Source: Cantharellus purpuraceus (lineage: Eukaryota; Basidiomycota; Agaricomycetes; Cantharellales; Hydnaceae). Taken from it: a DNA stretch of 64,000 nt. The position numbers and the translations under genes are program-made. Location of the stretch: NCBI GenBank assembly GCA_025174535.1, contig JALBUN010000006.1, positions 992,001 to 1,056,000 on the forward strand, in the 5' to 3' direction. Positions 11,867 to 24,060 of this stretch are shown piece by piece (the stretch's first letter is position 1; every line of letters starts with the position of its first letter). A model generated the notes under the pieces. It was not told where the DNA came from and did not search any database. It saw only the letters and a program-made list of their open reading frames with translations.

Positions 11867-14800
11867 TCAAGCGGTTGCGCGTTTCACCATCTATCCACGT
11901 AGCAGTAAGTACTCATTGAAGACTCCTAGAGTTACACTGTGCTTACCTCCCGCGCCCACCGCATTGTCTTCCTAGACTCTGAAGACACGCGCGACTTATT
12001 TTTGAGTGCAACAGCAACCCAATCAGCCAGCAGGAACTCTTTGATCTCGCCGCCTGGGAATGTGTCAGCGAGGTCCCCTATGAGTCCGACGGCAAGTTTG
12101 AGTGCAGCTTCTGTCTTGTCTTCATCCTCAAGTGCTCTCCTGATTAGGTCCATCATAGCTGAAATATGCGGTATCAATAATGCGGCTGTCCAAAAATGTT
12201 AATGCACGTGTAAACGGATAATGGAATTAGACGCACACTTCTCCGTGTTTTTGAAACCAGAGACGATTCCAACATAGGCTTCCAGAATGCCCTCACGCAA
12301 CTGATTAACGTAGTCAATCATCTCGTAATCGTTCTAATGCGATTCACATTTTGAAATGAGATCCACTATAGCTAAATAGGATGAAACACTTACAGGGTTT
12401 GCTTGAAGAGAACCGGCTTGCTGCAAAACGGTCATGGTTGTCTCCAGATAAGGCTCGAAGCTTGGCCCAATTGCCAGAGCAATATCGCCAAAACACGAAA
12501 GAATTGGGATCTTGACACTGCGACTTAAGACTTCGCTCTGCAAGTTTTCGAGTAAAACGCCCATGAATGCATCCGAATACTGGGCGCTTGTTTCGCCAAG
12601 AGCACGCGATATGTCTCCTATGATGCCAACGGCAATAGTGCACAGTTGTGTATACTCATGTGCTTTCAGAGCAGGGTATAACATCGGCAAGAAAGCCTGC
12701 ATGTACGGCGAGAAATTTTGCTCAAGAGCTACGAATGACATCAGCTGCCGGGGTTAGCGGATGTTGAATCAAAACATTTACCAGAGGCCATGTATCCAAC
12801 GACTAAAAACGCGTCTTCAAGGACTGTTGATGCCTTGCCTGCACCCTGAATCAGCTGCAAGATGAGGGTCATGATACGGTCAGCTAGTGCATGGATATCA
12901 TGGCCTAATCTTCTGACGACGCTCTGTACTCGCAATTCAACCATCGTAAAAAGTTCGAAGGAATACTATGACGTACGATAATAACGCTACAAAAATTGCT
13001 CTGCAGGTCATTCCAATTCATCCGGTCATCAGGGCCAAGTAATTCGCTCTGTAAAGCGTAGGGGTTCAGAGAAAACAAGTTGCTCGATAACAAAGGACAG
13101 ACCTGCATGCCCAGTAGTTGTTCCATACGATTAAGGATCGTTATAATAACGTTGGAAACAACAGGCAATGAGGACTGAGCTGAATGTGAAACATATGACG
13201 CGAGTGCTTCATATGCAGATGTGCGGAAGTTGGACTCGTTACTTGGCCTAAAGGACAACTCAGTCAATCTACAAATATAGTATGCAGAGAACGCACTTTT
13301 CAGTCACGTGGACAAGAGCATTGACAATACCCTCAAAGTATGGCGTCAAAGGCGAAGTTTGTTGGATAGGTTCATCGTCCCCGAAATATACGCCAAGCTG
13401 ATCCGCCAAGTTCATCAGGCCCCAGCAGCAGTTCGAGATGATTCTTGGACTGTCCTCCAATCCACTGACAAAAGCCGATACCAACGGGTGGAGATGTACA
13501 TCCGGTTTAATAGTCTGAATTAGCAAATCACAAATTCGGCCAAGTGTCCAAGCAGTGGTGTCCTTGACGTGGACGTTTTCGTCGCTCATCATGTCGATTA
13601 AGATAGGTAACGCCTGAGCAACCAGAGGATTGAGTACTTGAGGGTCAGGCCCATCAAGGATGGAACCAAATGTCATGACGGCTGCTTCGCGCTGATGCCA
13701 GTCCTGTGCTTTGATGTTGGCTTCGATGAACGGAATGACGGCAGGAACAATTGTATCGGCCACCGCCTGTGCAAGGAGAGAAAGACATGTCCCCGCTGCC
13801 ATTGACACGTTCCATTCATCTTCATCAGCGTCCTCTTCTTGACGGGTGAGAAGGGTAAGCAGGACGGGGATAATCTCCGGGAGAGCAGTCTTAGCGAAAT
13901 TCTTGCTCTCATGTTCAGGCGCTTCGCCATATTCTTGAGCCTACAGCAGAGATTGTAAGCATTGATTATAAATGAGATTTCAAGAACCAATTACCTCTGC
14001 TGCCTCGATTGCCAAGTCAATTTCCTCTTCACATACTGTGGACCAGAATTCGACTGCTTGTAATGCAACATTCTCCTCAGGATGCTTCATGCCTAATACG
14101 GTAAGCTATAGACACACTGAGTAATCTGATTTGACGATACGAATCCCAAACAGACACTTACACCAAACAACGCTCGTTCCATATAGAAGCCCATCTTGTC
14201 ATAATACAAACTCATGATTCGAACGAGGCATTCAAATGCGGCGACCTGGACGGGGACCGACGGATTCTGCGTGGCTTCGCAAACAACTTGCATGATGTAA
14301 TTTCGTTCCCCCTGTCTGCATGTCAAAAGTGTTATCGTACATTTACGTTTAACGCACCTCGCGCTCAAAGTTATCCCGCACAAACTCCAAAGAATTATAT
14401 AACGCGCTAACAGCAGCAAGTTGTACGTCAGTGGATGGTTCTTCTTTCCGTGCACCGTGAATAACTGCGGTCAAAATCTCATTTGATCGCAAGCTTAAGA
14501 TATCAGGTTTCTACAAGAGCATCATGTCATTGGGTGACGGAAAAGGTGGATGCAAAAAAATACGAACTATTGTTTCACATATAAACCCGATTGCTTGCAA
14601 CGTTGCGATTTTGAGATTAGTGTTCTCTTGATTATTGACAAAACCAAGGAGAACTTCAATGAGTTCAGGCCAATGATTGGGAGGTAACTCGACAGCAGCT
14701 ATCGCCGCAATGACTTGTGCAGCAACACTACCCGCTTTGAGATTAGGGGACCCCAAGCCCATTAGGAGCTCTTGCTTGATTTTCGCTTTGGTGTTAACGT

Positions 14801-15235
14801 CAAGTGATATCCATCGCTGTGAGTACTCTCCTTGTCGTGTCGCATCCTATGAGAATTTCTTTAGGGTCAATAATCGATGCGTTGTGCCCTCGTAGTCAAC
14901 TCGTACCCGTGCCGTTAGTGCGTTTTTGAGCGCGATGCCAGCGGCGCTCCGAATGTGAGACGGTATGTTCTCATTGATAAGCTCGGTCGACAAAGTAATC
15001 ATGTATGCCGGCTACACATCCAATATGAGGGCGGAGTAAGCTTCACCCACACGGAGCACAAGAGTAGCCACCCACGTAGTTCTCCCGCGCAACACTCTCC
15101 AACTTTTGTGTTGCATCCTGACGCGTTCTCGCGTCTGCAATGAGAAAGAACAGTCAACAGACTTCGGAAGAACCGGTCGAGCACGAGAGACGTACCTGAC
15201 GAGAGCGAGTTTTCTAGGAGCTCTGAGGCATTCAT
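11867..15235 (-). CDS. KAP95: Karyopherin / importin beta-1 subunit
   Basis: Nuclear import receptor that binds importin alpha (or cargo directly), FG-nucleoporins and Ran-GTP. The start at 15235 gives [13 protein letters not shown]; exon 1 is 40 bp and many introns of about 50 bp follow. The second and third exons read [15 protein letters not shown], then [14 protein letters not shown] and [17 protein letters not shown], the classical importin-beta N-terminal (IBN) region. Later exons give successive HEAT repeats, for example [36 protein letters not shown] and [20 protein letters not shown]. The acidic SAEDEDEWN-type loop can be read near 13810-13840. The C-terminus is recovered by splicing over 11891-11946: TMRWARE joins MVKRATA and a TGA at 11869-11867. 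Apart from small unmodelled exons the gene looks intact, about 860 residues. Family identity is near certain. Confidence 0.93.
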
Positions 15236-15625
15236 CGTGTCTTCCTTCACGCGCTTGATGGGGGCAGGAAAAGGACCGCGACTAAAGTAAAACGGTAGAC
15301 AGTGGGTGACACAGTGTTGAATATATAGACCGACGCAATAGGTTACCTGGTTAATGTGGTTGTGGGAGAAGACGGTCGGGCGGCTTGCGTCGCCTTTGGA
15401 AAAGTATGAGAGACTGAGTCTGAATTTTGTTACAACGCTGTAAGTCACTTGTCAAGACTTACTTTTCCACAGCCACACTGTTTATTGATATGCTGGCTAC
15501 TCTACACTGAACAGACTAAGGCACCTCTTGCGAATTTAAATCCATCCAGGCCGGAGTATACGGTAACAAAAAGACAACGTCACCACTCCCAATCACGACA
15601 CCCGTGACACCCGTGAACGCCCTCT
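15236..15625. promoter_or_regulatory. Shared divergent promoter region KAP95 / LSM7
   Basis: 390 bp between two divergent start codons; both promoters must lie here. No specific transcription-factor site is claimed. Confidence 0.55.
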
Positions 15626-16166
15626 ATGGCTGACCGAGTAAGCCTTAGAGCCTGAACAATAACACCACTCCTCTTATCGATCCGGCATACAGGGTCGAGG
15701 AGCCGGTCGAGGAAGCAGTAGAGGGGGGGCCTTTAGAGGGACGGGAAAGGCTCATGTAGGCAGTGCACAACCCACCTTGGACAAACCTCGAAGGGAAGCT
15801 ATCTTAGACCTTTCTAAGTATGTCAACGAGAAGATACGTGTAAAGTTTACTGGTGGTCGGGAAGGTTTGTTCTGAGATTTCCATTGTCTTCTTTGTACTG
15901 AAGCACTAATCTACATAGTCTTCGGGATCTTGAAAGGTTACGATCAACTTCTCAACCTTGTGCTTGATGAGGTAGAGGAGGAGGTGACAGGCATGCAATC
16001 TATTGATCTCGGTGATATATCACACTTAATGTTTGGTTGTTTTCCAGAACCCGAACCCCATAAACGGACGCTAGGGCTCGTTGTCTTGCGAGGTCCCACA
16101 ATTACCCTGCTGAGTCCAGTAGATGGTTCCGAAGAAATCGAAAATCCATTCTTAGCCGCGGAATGA
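15626..16166 (+). CDS. LSM7: U6 snRNA-associated Sm-like protein LSm7
   Basis: Subunit of the LSm2-8 ring on U6 snRNA and of the cytoplasmic LSm1-7 decapping activator. Three exons, 15626-15637, 15693-15864 and 15919-16166, give 143 residues. Exon 1 encodes only MADR; the start is supported by the clean GT...AG junction and a continuing RGG-like N-tail (GRGAGRGSSRGGAFRG). Sm1 motif: ILDLSKYVNEKIRVKFTGGR then VFGILKGYDQLLNLVLDEV, where the GYDQLLNLVLD block is diagnostic of LSm7. Sm2 motif: RTLGLVVLRGPTITLLSP, with ENPF near the end. The N-terminal tail is longer than in yeast Lsm7, a common feature of fungal orthologues. The gene is divergent from KAP95 and convergent with the Cid1-like gene. 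Confidence 0.95.
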
Positions 16167-16559
16167 ACAGTTTTACATCAAAAGTCATCTGCATTGACAA
16201 AGTAGCTGTAGACTGCATGTTTAGCCATGCACACTTCGCTGTTTCTATGTAGACCGTTCTTACCTCCTTGAATTGCTGGTTGCCAACAATAAGCACATAG
16301 GTTATAATCAGTTCCAATGATACATAGCGCTCTGTTAATCCAGTAAATTGATGCATACAAAGTTCTCGAAAGTTTCGACAGCAAGGAGACATTGAGCAAG
16401 CGCTGAACGAACAAGAGCACAAAAAGATGCAATGTTTGAGTCTGGTATAAGAGGGTATTGCAAGAGTTGCAAAGAGTAAGTGAAGCTAAAGGATGGCCCA
16501 GCAGAAATGTGAAGCCGACGCTATTAGCCTGACTGACCGGAACCAGTCTTTCCATGTGG
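16167..16559. other. Short convergent intergenic region
   Basis: 393 bp between the stop codons of LSM7 (+) and the Cid1-like gene (-). Nothing beyond 3' flanks is seen. Confidence 0.6.
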
Positions 16560-19500
16560 CTATTGTACTCCCGAGTCTGTCAGCTCCAAGTGCTCCATGG
16601 ACATATGTAGTGGTTCTTCCACGGTCGTATCGTGATGAGATGATGTCTCTCGTGCAGGGCTTGACGTTGACCGAGTAGGCGATGTGTATGTGAAGTCATC
16701 TTGTATAGGCGATGACGGGGCAGCGCGAGAGGATTCTTGGTCCAAGCGTTGGGTAGGTGATGAAGCAGGCGACATGGTAGGCATCTGGGTCGGTGAGGTA
16801 TATGTTACTGGCATTGTCACTGTTACGGGCAGTTTCGATGCTCGACGGGTTGATATAGGTGATATCGTGGGACTATGCCTAGCATTAGGGGTTCCATTGT
16901 TCGATTGGCTTGTGCCTGTAGGTCTGTGCCAAGAACTACGGCGACTAGAAGAGGAAGAAGGGGGCTGGGTATCAGTCGCACCGACAGGATGCTGCGCAGT
17001 AAATGCATTGCTAGGAGCGGAGGATGTTGTCGAGGGGGAAGATGTCATCAATGGAGGCTGCGAATTGGATGGTGACATCTGTTGATACAATGGAAACGGT
17101 GTCCGAATGGACGTGAAAATCGGGTTTGTAATATTTGACGAGAAGGAAGACGCATTGGGTGTCTCCACCCCGGAGGTAGCGCTGTCTACTGACGCGGGGA
17201 AAGTAGCAGTGCGCCGGTCAGGCGGCGAGGGAGGAAGGGGCGTGAATGTTGGGGTTGCGGGCCATCGACCTGATGGAGCAGGTGGCCCTGACGAGGATCT
17301 TCGGGGAGAGCTGGTGCTTGGGCAGTAAATGCCAGTATCGGTAGATTGCCGGGTATGTTGTTTCAAGGTCGGTGATGCAGCGCCCCCCGACTCCCCAAAG
17401 CCGAATCGAAGGGATGTCCTCCCTCTTGGAAGCAGCGGCTCATTTGTCGCTTTGGGTGTCGACATCACAAGCCAGCCGGGCTCATCTTCAGAAGGTCCGA
17501 AGAATGATAGCGGTCGCTTAGGTACCGGCTGAGGTTGTCCATCAGCGCTAGTAAAGGAACCAACAGACTCCAAATCAGCCTTGTCATGCACATCCTCGTC
17601 GGTGAGAATCTCGCTATTACTCGACGACGATCCATGAGAGGGCTCTGGCTCACGGGCGGTCGAAGAAGACGTAGCAAGGGAAATTCCTAGCCCGAGTCGA
17701 TTCTCATACGAGACATGATCAGGATCATCCGGGGGGGGTGGACTGGTCCATTTGCCACGCCTTGGGGCCATATGTTCTGGTGGGTCTCTTTCTTGAGGAG
17801 CCACGACCTCTGTTGGTGATTCGTTGGTGTTGGGAGAGTCAGACGACTCAAACATACGAGGTGGCGGTGAGAGCCTATCCTGGGCAGCTGATTTCGGGCG
17901 CAAAGTGTTACTACCCACGCTGTAAGGCGTCTGAGCAGGGATAGGGGCTAAGCGTGGCGGGACAAATGGCTGCGGCGCAAGAGGGCGAACAAATTCGCTT
18001 TCACGTTCTTCGCAAAGTTGAGCGAGGGCAACAATGGTGCGCTCGGGTCTCGCAGCAAGAATACGAGATGCTCGCATGAATTCACCACGGATCTAGGTTC
18101 AGAAGAGTAAAAACACATCTAACGAGGCGACAAGCCACTCACAGTATACAAGCCATCTTTGGTGACACATCGTGCGACGTTGTAGTCCGTCTCAAACGGA
18201 TCCTATTCCAACATATCAAAATCGGTAGAGCAACACTAAGAGAAATATCACCTCTATGCAGAAGCGATTTCGATCTCGGGCCAAGTCGTTATATCGACCG
18301 TCTTTATACTAGATGAGGCGAAACATGAGTACATGGCAGTATAGGCAAAGTAGGGAGAGCTGACATCATTAAGCCAGCCTTTACTGGACTTTTTGAGGAG
18401 GCCCGCTCTAATCGATGCGACCCCGGTATTATATGTGAAGTCCCGGGAGTAGTACTTAAAGAAGTCTATCAACCTGGCAAAGGGTGAGTCGGAAACAGAC
18501 GTGGCCTTATTTTTGACATACAAGTCGGCCACGCTGTCAGTATTCGAAGACTGCCACCGTTGTCGTAATAGATCGATGTCATCGAAGAACCTAACTCAAT
18601 AATGAGTCTTGACATAGAAGCCCTTTCCGATAACGCATACCATATATTGTGCTCTCCGATATGCATGTCCTCCTGAGCGGAACGTCAGCTATTGAGGTAA
18701 AAATTGAAGATGAAGGTCACAAACATGGGATATAGGGCGCAACGGCGGCATTTGTTGCAGGTTTGGAAGAACGGGAGGGTTCTTTACATGCACCAGAAAA
18801 TAGATGACGAGCAAGACATAGCCGTAAGAGCTTAGCGTGCCAGAGTAGGGACTATTGATTTTCCTATCGTGTGGATGAGCCGAGTTAAATATCTACACAT
18901 ACTTCACTTACCGCCGCTTACTCCAAACTTTGACTAGCAAAATCGTTGAGTATATACTAGATTGCAAGGATGGTATGGGACATACGGAAAATGACCAATG
19001 TTCTGACCCGTAGCGGATCCACCGAGGCGTAACTCATTAGTAGACGGGTGTTTTCCAAGGCAAGGCGATTTTCAAAACCAATATCGCAGGAGATGCCGTA
19101 TGGCAAACCCGGCGAAGGATCTAATGAAAGCTTAACAATAGGGATCCGTGCATGCGGCAGGGTCTTGACTTGAAACTTTGTTTCTGAGAACAGAGCAAGT
19201 GAGGTTTCTGATGGAGATTATCCGTTCTCGCGCACCTCTTTCTAACAGGTCACCAACCATAGTTACCAGATCTGAAGCGTTTAGCGGCGGCTGATTAGAA
19301 TCGATCAAGCAACATAAGTCCATATCTGCAAGTAACGGTCTCGAACGCTTGTCGAGGTACTGGCGAATGACAGTAGTGCTCACCCGAGTTCCTCAAGCTG
19401 AACCCGTTCGCTGTGCTACCAAAGGAAAGAAGCCTGCTCTCCGGTTCAATGGTGCGAATGAGACGCTCCAGGAGCTTCCGAACGTCTTCCTTGACGGCCA

Positions 19501-19741
19501 TCTCTTCAGCAGTGGGTAGAAGCTGGATGACAAAATTGTGGAGATCCCGGGCTAGAGAAGATGTCCAATGGTGTCTAGAAATTGGCCTGCGATGTGGTAG
19601 AGGCATCGTGGCCTATAGGACGCAATGAAACGAGCGGTGCTGTAGTAGGAGACTGACGCTCACCGTAGACTGTTGGGGCGTTGCGAAATGGGCGGAATGT
19701 CCTGGGGTCGCTGTACCTGTTGGTGTCGACACGAACGCCAT
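16560..19741 (-). CDS. Cid1-family non-canonical poly(A)/poly(U) polymerase with long disordered C-terminus
   Basis: Cytoplasmic-type terminal nucleotidyltransferase adding A or U tails to RNA 3' ends. The start at 19741 gives MAFVSTPTGTATPG; the stop is TAG at 16562-16560. The catalytic core is split by many short introns: helical ARDLHNFVIQLLPTAEEM, the polymerase-beta motif LSFGSTANGFSLRN joined by splicing to the metal-binding DMDLCCLID, the third catalytic Asp in ISCDIGFENRLALENTRLL, the central domain INSPYSGTLSSYGYVLLVIY and the PAP-associated region IEDPFETDYNVARCV with GLYTIRGEFMRASRIL. The final exon (to about 18077) encodes roughly 500 residues of Ser/Pro/Thr-rich, probably disordered sequence. 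S. pombe Cid1 has His336 in the DPFEISHN segment; here the aligned residue is Tyr, so uridylyl preference cannot be assumed. Exact exon borders in 18100-19400 were not all fixed. Confidence 0.88.
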
Positions 19742-20872
19742 TACCTCGAAAAGAGATCGTTGCTTTGCCTCCGTTCCTGTCCCTGTCGATGAGGGACTGC
19801 CACGACAGTAGTGATGTAACTTGGGATGAGTTATGTGAGCGCGAGCACAAGGCTCGGTCCCGTTTGCGCGCCTCAAGACGACTCCGCGGCTCGCCACGTA
19901 CATAAATAAATCACGGACACTACACTCTGTAAGCACCATCGTTCTATTTCTCAAATACACCACTGCATAGGCTCATCACAGTTGCCTTGAGTTCCAAATC
20001 AGCTCAAATGGGACAATCAAAATCAGTAGGATCTTTGTAAACAGGTTTTTGGCTGCCTCCGCTCGACGTAAAGGGAAACTGTCAAATACGGTAGCACTTA
20101 ATAGCCCAAACCTGCAATTCCGCAACCCCTTGATAAGTCTTCTGGGCACAGCGAGCCAATGTCAAGTCTGTGTTGAGCACTTGAGTGGCAGTTATGATGC
20201 CGGCATTCCCTTTATGATAACCCTGTTGAGAAGGCATCATGGTGAACATGTTTTGTGGTGTGTTAGGCGAATGATGTAGTTAGGAGAAATCTCAGCAGGT
20301 CCAACCGGGGCTTAGCTCAAGCATGTTTGCGTCTAGTGCTTCCGTGCGCGAGCAGAAACCCCAACGGACTTGCCGTGACGGACATTTGATTTCCTCCCGA
20401 GGACCCTAATAGCCGGGGTAGACCCATAAATAAGCAATTCCGACAGAGGCACCGTATACCCCGGAATTCAGTAAAATAGGACTAAACGTTCCTTGGCGAC
20501 CTGAAGGTCTCTTCGAAGTCGAGCTTAGTCTTATCAGATGTTTACGATATACTGCTAGAGTCAGGGTGAGCGTGGGGATGGAGTACCGTGCCAGGGCGGG
20601 GGTGCACAGTGGCTAGACTGCAATCAGAGATAAGTAGTAGTGATACCTCACTACAGAAACACGCTTTGCAGGCCAACAGCGCCGACATAGCCATCGACGG
20701 GCGTCGCGTCAGTGGGGGAGAGCCGTAACATGTCGGAGTTTGAAGTGCCCATGCCGCTAGGCGCGTGTGGCCTTAACTTGCGCAGGAGTCAACCAGGGAA
20801 ATTGTCAAATAGTGAGTATCAATGCCGGTGTCATCGCAACTCTAGGCACAATTCCGACATCATCCTTTCCAG
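19742..20872. other. Intergenic region between divergent Cid1-like and VHS-GAT genes
   Basis: 1.1 kb containing both promoters. Only short ORFs without features; no repeat or RNA gene recognised. Confidence 0.6.
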
Positions 20873-23800
20873 ATGAAGAGGCTGTTTGGTCAAAAGCCTA
20901 AAACTTCAAAGGCTACATCCCAGGTCAACCCAATCCCAACGCCTGTCCCAGTAGACCAGTTTGCTCGTGCGGCGCAGCTGAAGGCACCATCTCCAGACGA
21001 ACACTGGATAGTCGTTCAAGACCATGCTCCAGGTGCAGCTGGTCCTGTGCTTCATGACCGATCACGTTCTGCTTCTTTCGCCTCATTACCTCCCGGCGTC
21101 GCATCGTTTCCTCCACCTGTGCTGGCCACAAATAACATGGCAATATACCAACCTGCTGTTCAGGCGACTCCCTATGAAGGGACACCTCAACAATCTAACA
21201 ATGGCTTGTTTTCTCCAACTCCAAACCAGAGCCAAACTCTCAGGCAGAAATCGCCGCCTCCCATGCATAGTGCAACCGCCATCTTGAGGTCTTTGGATCC
21301 GGACCAGCCAAGCCTTGATAGGAGCATTTCACCAAGCCTAGAGTCCTTACCATTGGGTAATGAAACAGAACGACAGCCTGATCCAAGGAGTGCAGAGCGA
21401 GAGTATGAGGCGGAAAGGGAGCGTGAAAGACAAAAAGATTGGGAGCGACGCAGAGAAAGAGAGCGGGAAAAAGAACGGGAACAGGAGAGGGGTCGAGAAC
21501 GGGTTAAGGAGTTTCAACGGGACTCGGCCAGGGAACGAGAGTACGAGGTTGAGAGGGAGCAGCGAAGGGAGAGGGAACGTGAAAGGGAACGTGAGCGAGA
21601 GCGGGGTCGAGAACGGGTTAGGGAGTTTCAGCGGGACGCAACGAGAGAACAGGACCGGGAACAGGATCGCGGTCGTGAACGCGATCGAGATCGAGATAAA
21701 CCAAAAGAAAAAGAGAAGAAGAAAGGACTTTTTAGCTCTGCCAGGGAGAAGGACAAGGAGAAGGAGAAAGAGCGAAGTGAACAAGCTGAGCTAACGCGGA
21801 TGATTGGTATGTTCTTGCTTCTTCCAAAGGAAAGGAAGAGACACATCATAGCCTTCAGGCTACTTAACTGCGACTGCATCCGAAAACTGGCCATTGGTCC
21901 TTGAGGTATGCGAACGCGCTTCTGCTAATGAGGCAGCGGCCAAAGATGCAAGTAAAGCTCTAAGAAGGGAATTCAAGTGGGAATATCAAAGCTAGTCATC
22001 CTGATGCTACAACTCACCTCGTTCCTTCTAGGTATGCCGAACCTGGAGCACAATTAAGTGCTGCGCGGGTGCGTGGAACTGCACGTCTAAATTATCTTTA
22101 GTTTCTTAATGAGCCTTTAGCTCTGGGCGATCATGTTGACGAATTGTTCCGAGACTTTTATCAGTTCGTTTCCTTATATTGTTACCGCCTCCTATCCTCA
22201 TCTTGTTTCAGCCCAGGCATCTAGCAAGAAATTTTTGGATACCCTTGAAGAAGTTCTATTATCTGGCGGGACTTCACCCGTTGTTCGAGAACGATTACTA
22301 GATGTCCTTGCAGCTGCTGCATTTACACATCCGGGCAATGGGAAGGACGGATATCGAGCTTTGTGGAAAAAGGTCAAGCCACCACATCAGCCTGATGAGG
22401 TGTGTAAATCTAGTTTTTTTTCATATGAATATTGAATACAATGCTTGCACAGGGTATACCTTTTGATGAGGATGATTCCATGTTAAATCCCTCTCCAGTA
22501 CCCCAGACAAATCAATACCCTGCCCAACCCCAGGTATATTCACAGTCGAGCGTTCGCCAACAGGTCATATCAGCAACTGAAGACATGCGACGTTTGTTCG
22601 AGGAGTGCGAGATCGGCAAAGGCAACGCACAACTATTGAACCAAGCATTGACGTTTGCTCGACCTGACGAATTAGGTGGACCTGTTATTGGCGTACGTAT
22701 TCACTATATATTGAAGAAATGACGCCATTGAATGTTTGTCGCTGTAGGAATGGTATCGCAAGTGTCGCAATTCCCAAGATTTCATCATGGCTCAAATACC
22801 GTGGGCAACGGCCCAAGCGGACCGATCACGCGAAGAGATTCGACGGTTGTATATGGATGAGGACCCCATGGGAACCCGTCCGATTCCGACGTCGAAGGAA
22901 GAAGAACTCCTCGCCGCGCTTTTGGGCGCTAACCAAGACTTGTTAGAAGCTTTTAGAATCTATGATGAATTGGAAATGCTAGGTGTCGCGGAACTGGAAC
23001 AGCGTGAGGTAGAAGAGCGCAGCCGAAAGGAGACTAGGCTAGATCGCACTGTATGTCCCTCTTCTCACTCCTCCGTGCATTTCTTGTGCTCATGCCGTGA
23101 TTCTCAATTAGCAAATTCAGTTCATTGCTGAAGACGGTTCATTCCAGCTGGAGGAGTCGGGAAACAGCAATCATGCAGGGGGGAAAGCCGGACCCTCCCG
23201 CTCTCCATCACCGTCTCCAGAACCCTCATTTTCTTCCTTGCCGCCTATACCAAATCAACGACCTCGTCTCTATTCGCAGCCATCCAACCCATCAAACACT
23301 CTCACCCAAGGCTCTTCGGTGCATTCCAGTTTGTCGCCGCCGCGTCCTGCCCCTCATGGGCCGCGCCAGGCACGAACACGTTCACGTACCCCTTCCCCTG
23401 AAGCGCCCTCCCTTCCGCCAGCACTTGGTCCTCAAAATGCGCCATCGGGATCTTTAGGATTAGACATTATGCGTCTCGAAAATCTGAGCCTCGATTCGAG
23501 CAGTGCCCTGGGTAGTGCCTCCAGTGACTTGGATGGAGAGAGGACACCCACAGTGCCCAGTGCGAAGGCTATGGGAAAGAGAAAGGTGGCAGAGGGTGAT
23601 ACCGATGCAGACGGTAAGTTTTACTCACTTGACCCTACATCTCGACTAAAAATATTATCATTAGCAGGCTCACTGCATGGCGATGATTTCATAGATGGTC
23701 GGGTCTCTCCATTCGGAATAGACAGCTCCATCGAGGCCGAAGACGAAGACAATCCAGACAGCTTAGAGAATCGATGGAGAAAGCCCGTGGTTTATGCCTA

Positions 23801-23882
23801 TGATGCCGCAGCGGATCGAGCCCGGGAGCTCAGACGTGACTTGGGAATACCTGCTCCTCTCACAAACGGATCCGCCCGCTAG
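20873..23882 (+). CDS. VHS-GAT domain trafficking adaptor with a charged N-terminal extension
   Basis: Probable ubiquitin/cargo adaptor of the TOM1/GGA/Lsb5 group acting at endosomes or Golgi. Nine exons (20873-21806, 21859-21976, 22032-22068, 22121-22163, 22212-22399, 22453-22692, 22748-23050, 23112-23613, 23668-23882) sum to 860 codons in frame. Residues 1-160 are Pro/Ser-rich; 165-300 are almost only Arg, Glu, Lys and Asp, predicting a long charged helix. VHS follows (about 305-450): TATASENWPLVLEVCERAS, ALRREFKYAEPGAQLSAARL, ETFITQASSKKFLDTLEEVL. GAT follows (about 485-615): ATEDMRRLFEECEIGKGNAQ, LLAALLGANQDLLEAFRIYD. The C-terminal 230 residues are disordered. VHS domains normally sit at the extreme N-terminus, so a 300-residue extension is odd. 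It may equally be described as Lsb5-like. Confidence 0.85.
21486..21665 (+). repeat. Imperfect internal duplication inside the charged coding region
   Basis: A segment reading GRERVKEFQRDSARE (DNA from about 21490) recurs 114 bp later as GRERVREFQRDATRE (from about 21604). The intervening DNA is GAG/AGG/CGG-rich. It is an in-frame tandem duplication within the VHS-GAT gene. Confidence 0.75.
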
Positions 23883-24060
23883 CACGGCCTCATGATCACC
23901 ACCTTCGCTGGTTTCTTCATTCCCCATATCGTTTCATCACGCAAATATTATTTCCTTCGGGTATAAAACCATATACACAACCCACCAACCTCTGACTCAC
24001 ATTGTGCTTTTGCTTCCTGCTGTATCTTTGCTGTTGGCTCGTCATCTGCTACAACATTGG

